From Enterococcus sp. DIV0212c (GTDB lineage: Bacteria > Bacillota > Bacilli > Lactobacillales > Enterococcaceae), in contig NZ_JAFREN010000004.1 of assembly GCF_017377505.1 (NCBI RefSeq), forward strand, positions 124,001-188,000: 64,000 nucleotides of DNA. Reading direction: 5' to 3'. This document shows, piece by piece, positions 21,512 through 31,475 of the stretch (the stretch's first letter is position 1; each line of letters opens with the position of its first letter). Made by a program: the position numbers and the translations under genes. The notes beneath the pieces were generated by a model that saw only the letters and a program-made list of their open reading frames with translations, ran no database searches and had not been told where the DNA came from.

Positions 21512-21651
21512 GATAATTGTTTTTTATACCTCATAATTAGAACTATAAATACCACTTCTGCCAGCTGTTTGTACAATTCCCCTTAATTGTCTTCTTTTTG
21601 AAAGGCTATTTATTTTCTGAGAAACTATTACAAAAATCAATAGCAATGGCA

Positions 21652-22647
21652 TTACATTTCTTTTTTTGAGGCTATCTCTTTGAGTGCTTTAAAGTAATCT
21701 GGTGCAAAAATTTTTCTAGGATTAAAAATTGATTCTACAACTGTTATGCTACTATCTTTTTGATGCCTTGGTTTTAACATTCTATGTGTCGCATTTGAAA
21801 TTGGATAAACAGTTAAGTAATCTCTGCTTACATGATCTCTATAAATTTTTTCTGTTTCTTTCGTATCAACATTAATATCATGGTCACCTATTAATAAATA
21901 ATATGGTTTACTAATTTGTTCAAGCTCTGAAGTATTATCTAAGTTCATATTTTTATGAATAAATTCCCATCTATCTTTTGCTAAAACATCTTTTTCCAAC
22001 TTGCTATCAATGTACCCTTGATAATCATTTTCTTTTAAATACTCATTTACCTGGATTTCTATCAACAATTTTTCATTAATTTGCTTTTGAGAATACCCTT
22101 CATATTCCATGTCACTAATTGTATTAAACCTACCTTGTCTCATCCAGTTGACCGCCGGGGCAACACCAATTGCAAATTTTACATCTTTATTTTCATTTAA
22201 TAGTTTTGTGATGACCCAACCACCTTGACTGGCTCCCCAAACACCAACTTTATTTGGATCTATATCAAATTTTGCAAGTGCCCACTCCAATACTTTTTCC
22301 GCTTCCTTCTTCCGATCAACCATATCTTGTTCCAGCCAATTTCCTGTTGAGCCCCCAACACCTGCTTTATCCCAACTAATAGATATGTAGTTTTCTTTTG
22401 CAAGTGTCTCCCAAGCTGGATAATATCCTTCATCACTATTCTTATTAGTTGGTCCATCACCATGTATAAATAACATTAAACCAGGTTTCTCTCTATTCTT
22501 TTTAGGCTGAGCATATTCGACTGCCATTCTTCCCTCTTCAATATTAACAGTTTCATCTTTGACAATCATGTCGAACTCATTGTTATAAGTAATAATACTT
22601 ATTAAACTAATGATTATTACCACAATTAAAATAATAGATTTTTTCAT
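21652..22647 (-). CDS. Membrane-anchored or secreted alpha/beta hydrolase
   Basis: One N-terminal hydrophobic segment (KKSIILIVVIIISLISIITY) acts as signal or anchor. The hydrolase fold follows, with the oxyanion region LMLFIHGDGP, nucleophile elbow GVWGASQGGWV (Ser), acid in LIGDHDINVD and catalytic His in NATHRML. It resembles dienelactone-hydrolase/BAAT-type esterases acting outside the membrane. The substrate is unknown. The start is at the ATG at 22647 after AAGGTG; a GTG three codons earlier is possible. It belongs to the first island module with the GNAT and MerR genes. Confidence 0.8.
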   Translation of the reverse strand: MKKSIILIVVIIISLISIITYNNEFDMIVKDETVNIEEGRMAVEYAQPKKNREKPGLMLFIHGDGPTNKNSDEGYYPAWETLAKENYISISWDKAGVGGSTGNWLEQDMVDRKKEAEKVLEWALAKFDIDPNKVGVWGASQGGWVITKLLNENKDVKFAIGVAPAVNWMRQGRFNTISDMEYEGYSQKQINEKLLIEIQVNEYLKENDYQGYIDSKLEKDVLAKDRWEFIHKNMNLDNTSELEQISKPYYLLIGDHDINVDTKETEKIYRDHVSRDYLTVYPISNATHRMLKPRHQKDSSITVVESIFNPRKIFAPDYFKALKEIASKKEM

Positions 22648-22696
22648 TTTACTCACACCTTATTCATTATTAACATACTTTTAAAAAAATAGATGT

Positions 22697-23266
22697 CTAC
22701 CCCAAAAATTTCTTCATTTTATACCATTTTTTTTCGCCAATAAAGTGTTCTGTAAGAAACGAATGTAGTTGGCTATCAATTTCAAATCCTTGATGTTCAT
22801 ATAATTGTATAGCTCTACTATTTTCAGTTGAAACAAATAATGTGATACAATTTATTTTATTTAAATTCAATGTGAATTTTTCAATATATTGTAAACAACT
22901 TTTTCCTATACCTTTACCTTGAAAATCATTATCAATAACAAGAAATGATATATAACACTCATTTCTGGCAATTTTATTACTTAATAAATTTATACCTATA
23001 TGCCAACGCCAATCAGAAAACTTTCGAGTTCTAATAGACGTTTGTTTCTTTTTAGAAAAATCCCCACTAATAGCAAAAAGACCAGCCAAACGCCCGTTAT
23101 AAATAACTCTATAGTATGTCTCAGTTAGACTTGTGCTTTTATATAATCTACAAAATTCTTCAAAGGAATCTACTTTTAGTATCCTCTGCCATTTCGATTT
23201 GAATCCTTTGTATAAAAGCTTTAAATCCATTTCATTCAACAAGTTTATTTGTTCAATCTCTATCAT
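22697..23266 (-). CDS. GNAT-family N-acetyltransferase
   Basis: A 189-residue acetyl-CoA-dependent transferase. The acetyl-CoA loop is seen in FLVIDNDFQGKGIGKSCLQY (Q-x-x-G-x-G/A). The C-terminal strand pair is ITLFVSTENSRAIQLYEHQGFEID. Its ATG overlaps the upstream MerR stop by 4 bp (ATGA), so the two are translationally coupled. Such a pairing suggests that the regulator senses a compound which the acetyltransferase modifies. The target compound is unknown. Confidence 0.85.
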   Translation of the reverse strand: MIEIEQINLLNEMDLKLLYKGFKSKWQRILKVDSFEEFCRLYKSTSLTETYYRVIYNGRLAGLFAISGDFSKKKQTSIRTRKFSDWRWHIGINLLSNKIARNECYISFLVIDNDFQGKGIGKSCLQYIEKFTLNLNKINCITLFVSTENSRAIQLYEHQGFEIDSQLHSFLTEHFIGEKKWYKMKKFLG

Positions 23267-23985
23267 CTTTTCTCCCCCAAGACCTTAATAGAGATTCGAT
23301 TTCCCGTTATTAAAAACCGTTCACTATCTTCAATAGCAATTAAAGGTAGTCCTTGATTTATTATTACATTTTCTAATTTTTTATCTAATTCTTTTTCGCT
23401 ACCTATTTCAATTACTTGAAAATTATATGTTCCTGATTCGATTCTAGAGTGTTCCCCATTTCTTTTTTCAATGCAAATATCATAAAATGTCTCATGAATA
23501 ATATAATATATTTTCTGCATAAGAAGTCCTGTATTCAATTTGATTTCAACTAAATCAGATATACTAAAACTTTCTGATACTGGCACACGCTTTAGTAAGC
23601 TTAAATTAATAGCATGATTGACCGTGTACATTTCATCTTTCGATTTTGAACTAATTTCAATTTGTTCATCAACCATTTTACTTAACTTCTCTAAACGTAG
23701 TTTTTCCTCCATAATTTTTGCTTTTTTCTCTAACAAAACATTTGTGTAATCACTTCTTGATCCCTCTTCAACAAGCATTTTAATACTTGCCAAACTTAAT
23801 CCTAATTCTCTTAAAAATAATATAAACGATAGCTGATACGCTTCCGATAACCCATATTTTCTATACCCATTTTCACTTATTTCAGATGGTGGAAATATTC
23901 CTTTTTCTTCATAGTGTCTAATAGTGTGTGGATTTATTTTAAATACTTTTGCTAACTCTGAAATCGTCATTAATTTTTCTGACAT
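23263..23985 (-). CDS. MerR-family transcriptional regulator
   Basis: The N-terminal winged helix (MTISELAKVFKINPHTIRHYEEKGIFPPSEISENGYRKYG) and dimerisation helix (LEKKAKIMEEKLRLEKLSKMVDEQIE) are followed by an effector domain of about 120 residues that may bind a small ligand. It is first gene of a MerR-GNAT-hydrolase unit. Its own promoter has the 19-bp spacer typical of MerR-activated promoters, so it is probably autoregulated and activated by its ligand. Confidence 0.9.
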   Translation of the reverse strand: MSEKLMTISELAKVFKINPHTIRHYEEKGIFPPSEISENGYRKYGLSEAYQLSFILFLRELGLSLASIKMLVEEGSRSDYTNVLLEKKAKIMEEKLRLEKLSKMVDEQIEISSKSKDEMYTVNHAINLSLLKRVPVSESFSISDLVEIKLNTGLLMQKIYYIIHETFYDICIEKRNGEHSRIESGTYNFQVIEIGSEKELDKKLENVIINQGLPLIAIEDSERFLITGNRISIKVLGEKR

Positions 23986-24002
23986 TTTCTCACCTCATAC
24001 AT

Positions 24003-24033
24003 ATTATAAACCTTTGGGTTACCCGAAAGTCAA
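24003..24033 (-). promoter_or_regulatory. MerR-type promoter with 19-bp spacer
   Basis: TTGACT (24028-24033), 19-bp spacer, TATAAT (24003-24008). The spacer holds a dyad, ctttgggttacccgaaag (24012-24029). Over-long spacers with an internal dyad are the standard signature of promoters twisted open by MerR regulators. Confidence 0.8.
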
Positions 24034-24142
24034 CGAACATATTTTATCGAAATAGCATTTAATCATCTTAATCAAGGCATAGTCTATAAACCTCCGTTCA
24101 AAGATTTCAATCTTTTTTTTAAACGCAAATATGATGAGATGA

Positions 24143-24337
24143 CTTCTACATTAAAAATCCTAATGTGTTTAAAATTTCTCCTCCTAGATTTAGATATACT
24201 CATGACTCACCCTTATTTGCTGATGAAGCAAGTTAAAAAATCTGGACAAAAAAATCCCTACTCAAATGAGTAGGGACAAACGTTGTTATATCAATGTCTT
24301 TAAGACTATTTGTTTAACGCTGTTTTAGCTTGGTCAG
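24143..24337. repeat. 195-bp direct repeat, left copy (island junction)
   Basis: An ungapped, near-identical copy of 42014-42208. Within it are, in order, the C-terminal codons of a tyrosine recombinase on + (NPNVFKISPPRFRYTHDSPLF, cf. the family box SPHGFRHTHAS), the rplT-type terminator (tccctactca-aa-tgagtaggga), and the last 32 bp matching the 3' end of rplT (24306-24337). It therefore marks an attachment site, shared between a first element on the left and the biosynthetic element on the right. Confidence 0.85.
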
Positions 24338-24783
24338 TTGAGATGTAGTGTGTCATTATTAATAATATGATTTAAAAATCGCGTTCTAACAAGAAAAATA
24401 ACTATACTCACTTCAACTAACATCAATAAATTTCATATTAAACTTGGTCATTTTCTGGGTCAATCTATGAATTCACCAAATAAACATCTGAGTCAAAAAA
24501 TTGTGGGCATATGGGAAAGAAAAATAATAGATTTTTTGCAAATAAATACTTCGTAGTACCCTTTTCTAGAGTAAGTTGGAAAATAGATTAAATTCCATAC
24601 TTGACTAATCATATGCCGTTTTATAAACAGGAATACTCATACTTTTCCTGATTGTCATAAACTTATATATATATGTGCAGTTTATATAAATATAGATTTC
24701 TATAGGCACTGCAGTCATATATTACGATATTTCCTTGCTTATATTAGAGTTAGATATTGATTTCATGTATCTCTAAAAAATTA
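24338..24783. other. Left arm of the second element, no gene found
   Basis: AT-rich. The first 19 bp (ttgagatgtagtgtgtcat) are shared with the site near 21511 and presumably form an element att arm. No start codon with a ribosome-binding site leads a plausible frame. Confidence 0.45.
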
Positions 24784-25650
24784 TTATAGGCAATTTTCGG
24801 TTGTTTTTGCTTCAATGATCAAATTAGTAGAGTTGAAACTCTCAGAAAACAATTGTCCTAATTTTTCTAATTCTTCAATGTGTTTTTCAAGTTGAAGATA
24901 AATTAAATGTAGATAAAAATCTGTTACATAGCCATTTTTAACAAAAGGTTTTTCAATACTCTTGTAAGATTGTATGTATCCAGAAACATTGGCAATAGTT
25001 GTTTGTACAATCATAATAGAGTTAGGTATAACTCTATAAGTATAGTAGCATTTGTCTGACAATCTCATTCTATTACAAACAATTAAAGCTTTTACATTAA
25101 AAGCTGCATCTTCATGTATATAATTTTCATCAAAGTCTAGTTTATTTTTCAGTAAAAATTCTCTACTAAAAATAAATATCCACACACCATATCTCATTCA
25201 TCATTAGAAGCTATTAAGTAAAAAAACTCTTTTCCATTTAGAACATTTGTACTTTAAAGCTCATTTATCAATAACTTCTTATTTTTTCCAGAGACCATTT
25301 ATTGACTGAAGTTACTTTGAATTTTGCGTTAAATTGCAGAATATCCAACGATTCTTTTTCGAGTTCATTATATATTCTCTAATGCATCGCATTCTTTGAT
25401 AAAATCATCGGAATCAATAAAACAGATATATTTACCTTTACAAATTTCTAAAGCTTCGTTTCGAGCATATAAAACTCCTCTATTTTCTTGCTTAAGATGG
25501 TCATATTATTTACTGTTTACTTATATTTTCGGAACCATCGTACACACTAATCACTTCATAACTAGTATATGTTTGATTTTGAATACTTTTTAAACATTTT
25601 TCAATCTAAAGTTCAGTATTAAATATCGGGATAATTAAAATTAAATTACA
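24784..25650 (-). pseudogene. Decayed GT2-family glycosyltransferase
   Basis: On the minus strand the start region reads IIPIFNTEL-stop-IEKCLKSIQNQTYTS. A later frame reads ENRGVLYARNEALEICKGKY followed by CFIDSDDFI, and the C-terminal part (24784-25197) reads FSREFLLKNKLDFDENYIHED. Together these are the nucleotide-sugar-binding start, the DXD-like motif and the acceptor part of a capsule-type GT2 enzyme, broken by stops and frameshifts. Only the last 137 residues remain open. It lies at the left end of the biosynthetic element and follows the adenylation gene. Confidence 0.75.
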
Positions 25651-25686
25651 TCCATCTCATAATTATAAAATTATAAAATAAAAGGT

Positions 25687-27156
25687 TTAAGTTGGTAAAA
25701 GTATTTTCGTATTTTCATTTCTATCAAATTTATTTTGATAAATCCACTTAGCTGGAATCTTTTTGTCTTCTATAATATTTGTTAGAAACTCTTTAATATC
25801 ATCAGATTTTTTTAAACCACTGAAACGATTGTATTCACAGACTATTTCACTATCTTTTTTATAAACAATTGCCTCTTTGATATCATTGAACAAATAGACT
25901 GCTTCTCGTATTTCTTCTAGATTTATCCGATACCCGTTTATTTTCACTTGGCTATCTGTTCTTCCTATAAATTTTATATTTCCATCTATATACTTTCCAA
26001 TATCTTTTGTGAAATATGCTTTCTGTTTTTTTTCTATAGGATTTTCTCTGATAACTTCTTTTGTTAAAATTTCATTTTTCCAATATCCATTCATCAGTGT
26101 ATCACCAGAAATTACAATTTCACCTGTTTCACCATCAACACAGATACGATTTTCTTTTTGGTTCCATAAAAATACACTAGCTGACTCAATAGGTTCGCCA
26201 ATAAACACTTCTGTAGCGTTGGGAGAACACAAATAATATGTTGTAGCAGCAAAAGTCTCACTAGTTCCATATCCATTGATAAACTTAACTCCTGGGAGTA
26301 TAGTCTGAATTTTTTTTAATAAGTTGACGCTCATTTTTTCATATCCAAAATAGATTTCTTTTAATGAACTTAAATCATATTTTTTTACGATTTCTTCAGA
26401 TTTAATCATAAGATCAAATAAGGAAGGTCCACATCCAAAATTAGTAATTTTTTTATTTTGAATCAGTTTTAGAAGACTAATCAATGAAGCATTCCTATTT
26501 TGTAGAAATACTTTACCTCCACTAATAATACTTGGTAAAATTTCAGTCAAAAATGGATCAAATGAAACTGGAGTTCTACAGATTGTTCTATCATTAAACG
26601 TGTGATTAAACCTTTTAACTACGTCGAGAGTGAAACTAATTATGCTCCCGTGTGACATTGTAATTCCTTTTGGATTTCCTGTTGTACCAGAACTAAAAAT
26701 AATGTACGCAGGATCGTCTTTAAAAACTTTTATATTATCTGATAAAGTCTCATTGAATCCATAAATTAATGAGTTACTATTTTCATTTACAACTATAATT
26801 TTCATATTCTTTAAATTATTTTTCTTAATATCATTTCTATCAGTAATTAAAATTTTTGCATCTGTAAAAGAAAGGATAGACTTCATTTGTGTCAATTTTT
26901 TACTTTTATCGACTGGAACATAAATAGCTCCAATTTTCAAAATGCCAAATATAATACAAATCAAATCGATTGAATTATCCATACTAATTCCAATCCTATC
27001 TCCTTTTGATATACCTTGACTAATAAAAAAGTTTGCAACTTTATTAGAATTCAAGTCTAGTTCTTTATGTGAAAGACTTTGTTCCTTGTAATTCAGTAAC
27101 AAATTCAAATTATTATCTTCATTATTCTTTAATAATGATCCCAAATTTTCATTCAT
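25687..27156 (-). CDS. Stand-alone amino-acid adenylation enzyme (ANL superfamily)
   Basis: Activates a carboxylic acid, probably an amino acid, as acyl-AMP for loading onto a carrier protein. The 489 residues cover one A domain: A3 YIIFSSGTTGNPKG (151-164), A4 around SFDPF with Asp200 in the place of the alpha-amine-binding Asp, A5 NGYGTSE (294-300), A7 GEIVISGDTLMNGYW, A8 FIGRTDSQVKINGYRI, and a likely A10 lysine at 484 near the C-terminus. There is no carrier or condensation domain. The only carrier in the cluster is fused to the QueC-like protein. Its start overlaps the carbamoyltransferase stop by one base. Diaminopropionate made by the same operon is the first candidate substrate. Confidence 0.85.
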   Translation of the reverse strand: MNENLGSLLKNNEDNNLNLLLNYKEQSLSHKELDLNSNKVANFFISQGISKGDRIGISMDNSIDLICIIFGILKIGAIYVPVDKSKKLTQMKSILSFTDAKILITDRNDIKKNNLKNMKIIVVNENSNSLIYGFNETLSDNIKVFKDDPAYIIFSSGTTGNPKGITMSHGSIISFTLDVVKRFNHTFNDRTICRTPVSFDPFLTEILPSIISGGKVFLQNRNASLISLLKLIQNKKITNFGCGPSLFDLMIKSEEIVKKYDLSSLKEIYFGYEKMSVNLLKKIQTILPGVKFINGYGTSETFAATTYYLCSPNATEVFIGEPIESASVFLWNQKENRICVDGETGEIVISGDTLMNGYWKNEILTKEVIRENPIEKKQKAYFTKDIGKYIDGNIKFIGRTDSQVKINGYRINLEEIREAVYLFNDIKEAIVYKKDSEIVCEYNRFSGLKKSDDIKEFLTNIIEDKKIPAKWIYQNKFDRNENTKILLPT

Positions 27157-28871
27157 CAGCTATCCCTACTTACTATAAATTTATTATTAAAAATCACTTT
27201 ATCAATATATCTAGTTTTCATGAAATCAATTGCAGATTCCAACTTGTAAATAATTGGTGTATCTGCATTAAAGGATGTATTAATTAGAATTGACGAACCA
27301 GTTACTTCTTTAACTTTTTGTAACTGCTTATAATAAATTGGATTATCATTTTCAAATACACATTGCGGTCTAAATGTATTATCAACATGAATAATGGAAG
27401 AATTATCTGTACTTATCTTTGAAGCTCTGTGAGCTACATTCATATACTTACCAAATATCTTCGGATCAGATGTGAGTAATAAGTTAAGATCGTACGATAT
27501 CATACTAGGTGCCAATGGCCTCCCCAATTCCCTGCATTTCACATTTTTATTTATAAAATCTAGTTTTCCTTCAGATGGCAAGGATAAAATAGTTCTATTC
27601 CCAAGCGCACGTGGCCCCCACTCATTTCTTCCTTGAAAAACTGCAATTACTTCATTATTTTTAAGGTGTTGACTTAATTCTTCACTTGCATCGTCAATCT
27701 TCTTAAAAGATAAATTTTTGCTAACTAAAAATTCTTCAATTTCCTCATCTTTAAATTCTTTACCAATGTACGGACTAAAACTTTCAATATTACAGTTATA
27801 GTTATTTTGATATCCATATTCAATAGCGGCACCAAGCGCAACACCAGAATCACCCGCAGCTGGCTGAACAAAAACATTTTCAACACTATCTAATTCTAAA
27901 ATTTTTCCATTGAGTATACAGTTTAAACCTACACCTCCTGAAACTGTAATATTATGAATATCAAGCTCATTAGCTTTTTGATGAACATACGCCAATATTT
28001 TTCTTTCCAATACATCCTGAACTGACGATGCTAAATTTTTCAAATCATCTGAAAAATCATAGAAAGAAGAAAGTTTAGATTTTGATTTTTTTATACCTAA
28101 TTCATACTCAAAAATATATCGCCACATTTTTATACATATTTCTTGATATGGCATTAGTAAATTTGTCTTACCAGCAGCTATAGCAAACTTCTTATATAGT
28201 TTTTCCAATTTTTTTGAAGGTGTAAGATTATCTCCAAAGTATTTTAATATTTCAGTTGAATATTTTGGTTTTCCATAACCCGCCAGCCCCATTGTTTTGC
28301 CAGATTCATTTTCTCTAAACCCTAGCATTGTGTTTGTTGCCTCAAACAAAAAACCGAATGAAGAGATTGGACTAAAAGTATCAATAAATAGTCTATTCCC
28401 ATCTTCATATCTCCATAAGGAGGAAGATTCCAATTCCCCATTCCCATCCACAACAAGTGACAATGAATTATTTAAATTACTAGCAAAATGGGCTGAATTA
28501 GCATGTGCTATATGATGATTTACATATAAAATAGGAATTTCTAAAAATGCTTCATCAGGAAAAATCTGAGAAATAATTTTTTCAGATGAAACATCGAATT
28601 TTTTATTCATTGATTTATAAACTAAAGGATAATCCCATCCAATTGCAATAGCTGATAATTCTGAAGGATCTATACCAGCAATATCGAGAACACATTTAGC
28701 TGCATTTTTAGGAAAAACATCAAATATTCCTTTTTTTCCTATCACTTTTTCTTCTTCTAATCCTGCAATTATTTTCGCTAGATTATTTCGTTTAAATTCT
28801 ATCAAAATTGCTGAAGCATCATGCGATCCTTCAAACCATCCATTTATTCCTAATACATATTGCTTTTCCAC
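27156..28871 (-). CDS. NodU/TobZ-family O-carbamoyltransferase
   Basis: Transfers a carbamoyl group from carbamoyl phosphate through carbamoyl-adenylate to a hydroxyl of a small molecule. A Kae1-like N-terminal domain starts LGINGWFEGSHDASAI. The metal-site histidines are in NHHIAHANSAHF and the ATP site in TVSGGVGLNCILN. The C-terminal domain carries FQGRNEWGPRALGNRTIL. The length of 571 aa matches TobZ, NodU and NovN types. Relatives decorate tobramycin, novobiocin and nodulation factors. It overlaps the upstream GT2 gene by 22 bp. The substrate is presumably the cluster product. Confidence 0.9.
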   Translation of the reverse strand: MEKQYVLGINGWFEGSHDASAILIEFKRNNLAKIIAGLEEEKVIGKKGIFDVFPKNAAKCVLDIAGIDPSELSAIAIGWDYPLVYKSMNKKFDVSSEKIISQIFPDEAFLEIPILYVNHHIAHANSAHFASNLNNSLSLVVDGNGELESSSLWRYEDGNRLFIDTFSPISSFGFLFEATNTMLGFRENESGKTMGLAGYGKPKYSTEILKYFGDNLTPSKKLEKLYKKFAIAAGKTNLLMPYQEICIKMWRYIFEYELGIKKSKSKLSSFYDFSDDLKNLASSVQDVLERKILAYVHQKANELDIHNITVSGGVGLNCILNGKILELDSVENVFVQPAAGDSGVALGAAIEYGYQNNYNCNIESFSPYIGKEFKDEEIEEFLVSKNLSFKKIDDASEELSQHLKNNEVIAVFQGRNEWGPRALGNRTILSLPSEGKLDFINKNVKCRELGRPLAPSMISYDLNLLLTSDPKIFGKYMNVAHRASKISTDNSSIIHVDNTFRPQCVFENDNPIYYKQLQKVKEVTGSSILINTSFNADTPIIYKLESAIDFMKTRYIDKVIFNNKFIVSRDS

Positions 28872-29773
28872 GAGGAGTCATCTCCTTTGTTTAAGTTTAC
28901 ATCATTGAATAATTCACTAACTTTTAAGGATTTATCAAAGTTCATTGAGTTTTTAAAAAAATTAGGAAAGACAATTTGAATTCCACATGACACTTGTTGT
29001 AATGATATCCAAAAAACTGAATAAAACATTTCTAAAATTGACAGATTGTGTTTACTTGATTTATTTTTCATTTCTCGAATTTCTTTGAATGGATTCCATT
29101 CTTCTTTAGTCCTCTTTATTCGGATTCCTTTTCCGAAACCGTATAAAATGGCATCTTTTACATCTTTTTTTAAAGTTATTTTATCGTGGTAAAAATTCGC
29201 TTCACAATATTTAAAAGGAATATCTTCATTTATTACACGGTACGCAAACTCTGCATCTGAACACCAGACCACATCAACTGCAAATACAAAATTGTCTTTT
29301 AATAATTTGAAAATATCTTTTTTTATTAATATAACTGGTATATAGGGAGGAATATCTTTAGTTGTGTTGCAAAATCTTGCTTTTTCCACAAAACCATTCA
29401 TATTTTTATAAATCAGATTTGCCTTCACAAGTTGAGTATCTTGATCCATACTCTCAATTATTTTTTCAATAGCATACGGTTCACAAATAATATCAGAGTC
29501 AAGAAACATTACATGATCAAAAGATGATGCTTGCAATCCAATATTATATAAATATCCTAAATTTTGACGATCTGTATATATAAAATTAAATAAGAATTTA
29601 TCTTTATATTCAGAATGTATATTCTCACACTGCTCTTTCAGTTCTTTTGTAGGATTGTTTAAAACAATTACAAGTTCAACTTTTTTTTTTGAATCGCATG
29701 TATAATCAATACTTTGTATGAGGTTTTTCATTCTTAAGTCATTATGGTTTGGTATTAGAATGGAAATATTCAT
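28850..29773 (-). CDS. GT2-family glycosyltransferase
   Basis: The GT-A fold starts MNISILIPNHNDLRMKNLIQSI with the nucleotide-binding strand. LGYLYNIGLQASSFDHVMFL leads into the DXD-type metal site DSD. Downstream acceptor region W-S-D-A-E-F (VVWCSDAEFAYRVI) follows. The last 80 residues include a hydrophobic segment (SILEMFYSVFWISLQQVSCGIQIVF) that could bind the membrane. The donor and acceptor are unknown. Its position between exporter and carbamoyltransferase suggests it adds a sugar to the product, possibly the sugar that is carbamoylated. Confidence 0.8.
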   Translation of the reverse strand: MNISILIPNHNDLRMKNLIQSIDYTCDSKKKVELVIVLNNPTKELKEQCENIHSEYKDKFLFNFIYTDRQNLGYLYNIGLQASSFDHVMFLDSDIICEPYAIEKIIESMDQDTQLVKANLIYKNMNGFVEKARFCNTTKDIPPYIPVILIKKDIFKLLKDNFVFAVDVVWCSDAEFAYRVINEDIPFKYCEANFYHDKITLKKDVKDAILYGFGKGIRIKRTKEEWNPFKEIREMKNKSSKHNLSILEMFYSVFWISLQQVSCGIQIVFPNFFKNSMNFDKSLKVSELFNDVNLNKGDDSSWKSNMY

Positions 29774-29783
29774 CTTTACTCCT

Positions 29784-31385
29784 TTAAATCTTTTTTTTTA
29801 GTTCAATTACTTCATCAACAATTTCTAGATTCTTAGGTCGATGTGTAATCATAAGCACAATTTTATTTTTAAATAATTTTGTTACTTCAATTAATACCTT
29901 TTCCTCTGTTGCCTCATCTAAGGCAGAAGTTGCTTCATCAATAACTATTACTTCAGCATCAGAAAAGAACATTCTAGCAAATGCGATACGTTGCTTTTCT
30001 CCACCAGAAATATTTGAACCTTTTTCACCAATTTGTGTGCATAATCCATTTTCAAGAGATTGATAAAAATTACCTAATTGGCATTTTTCTAGCGCCTCTA
30101 CTACTTGAGCGTCAGAAACATTTTTGTCAAAAATAATATTTTCTTTTAACGTTCCCTGAAAAATAGGCGCATCCTGTGAAAGATAAAAAATATGATCATA
30201 GTATTCATTTAAATTGTAGACCGATAATTTCTTATGATTCACTAAAACATCACCTTTAGTTGGTTTAAATAATCCTAGTATAACTTTCATTAATGTCGAT
30301 TTTCCTGCTCCACTTTCCCCAACTAGTCCATAAATTTTATTATTTTCTAATTCTAGGTTAAAATCATTCAATATTTGTTTATTTTCAATGGTTAAATTTA
30401 AACCGCTTATGTTAATATTTTTAATTTTCTGCACTGGTTCACCTTCAATAAACAAGTCTTCATCATTCGAAGTATTGTAAAAATCTTGTAATCGTTTGTA
30501 AGTAACTTTATCCAAATTATACTGAACAAAAATCACATTGAATATAGCAACTGGTGTATATACCCTATCAACATAGGTAACTAACGCAACTAATCCACCT
30601 AAACTGATGGTTATAACATTTGTAAATGTCAATACAACAATCACTAATTTAATAACCGCGACAAGAAGAGCAAAAAAACCGAAGAAAAACTCATGTATCA
30701 TTGTCATTTTTGTTAGATCATTAGTCGTTGATGTTGCCATTTCATCGTACTTACTAATTTCTTTTTTATATCTTTTATTAATTCTGAAAGTGATCATCTC
30801 TGTTATGCCACGAATTAAAGTACTATTCATAGCCTCCTCAGAAATTAAAGAACTTTCTTTTATTGCTTGTAAAATTTTCAGCAAGTATTTAGTCACAATA
30901 AATACCACAATATATCCAATCAAGATTGCTGGAATTAATTTCACATCTATTATTGCAATAAAAAATAAATTGAAAAAAGTTTCTGGTATTAACTCTCTAA
31001 ATAATCTTCCATAAAAGTTCAAATTAATGTTTCTACCAGCATTTGAACCAGCTTCAACTTTTTGTAGAAGTGAACCAGAACCAATTTTCAGATATTCTGA
31101 ATAAGAAATTTTACTAATTTTAACCAATGCCATTTCTTTTAGATAAAAGAATACTCCATTTTGAAGTTTAGTTCTCGGTTTTTGTTCCATATATGCAAGT
31201 ATTGGGACAAAAATTATCGTCAGCCCGTAAACTAATATGTTTCCAATATCTAGTCCATTGCCAAATTCATCCAATAGTTTTTGAAAATAAAATACATTAA
31301 TAGCGCTTAGAAATGAAACTATTATCCCTATTCCTATATATATTGAAAAATCTTTTTTAAAATGCTTCCATAAATCAATATTCAT
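29784..31385 (-). CDS. ABC exporter, fused membrane and ATPase domains
   Basis: The N-terminal half (residues 1-300) has about six helices of the type IV exporter fold. The C-terminal ATPase has Walker A GLVGESGAGKSTL, signature NISGGEKQRIAFAR, Walker B AEVIVIDEATSALDE and the H-loop MITHRP. It is a 533-aa half transporter that should act as a homodimer. No peptidase domain is present, so it is not a bacteriocin-processing exporter. Within this operon it is the natural candidate for product export and self-protection. Confidence 0.88.
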   Translation of the reverse strand: MNIDLWKHFKKDFSIYIGIGIIVSFLSAINVFYFQKLLDEFGNGLDIGNILVYGLTIIFVPILAYMEQKPRTKLQNGVFFYLKEMALVKISKISYSEYLKIGSGSLLQKVEAGSNAGRNINLNFYGRLFRELIPETFFNLFFIAIIDVKLIPAILIGYIVVFIVTKYLLKILQAIKESSLISEEAMNSTLIRGITEMITFRINKRYKKEISKYDEMATSTTNDLTKMTMIHEFFFGFFALLVAVIKLVIVVLTFTNVITISLGGLVALVTYVDRVYTPVAIFNVIFVQYNLDKVTYKRLQDFYNTSNDEDLFIEGEPVQKIKNINISGLNLTIENKQILNDFNLELENNKIYGLVGESGAGKSTLMKVILGLFKPTKGDVLVNHKKLSVYNLNEYYDHIFYLSQDAPIFQGTLKENIIFDKNVSDAQVVEALEKCQLGNFYQSLENGLCTQIGEKGSNISGGEKQRIAFARMFFSDAEVIVIDEATSALDEATEEKVLIEVTKLFKNKIVLMITHRPKNLEIVDEVIELKKKI

Positions 31386-31475
31386 TTTGCCCTCCCGCCT
31401 GCTCTTTTATTAAAAATGTATTACCTTTCATTATCTATTAGAAGTAACAAAAGCTTTACTTTAAATTTATATTCT

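Noticed and set aside
25396..25593. Short + strand open frame over the glycosyltransferase relic
   Set aside because: It is the shadow of the decayed GT2 gene and has no ribosome-binding site.
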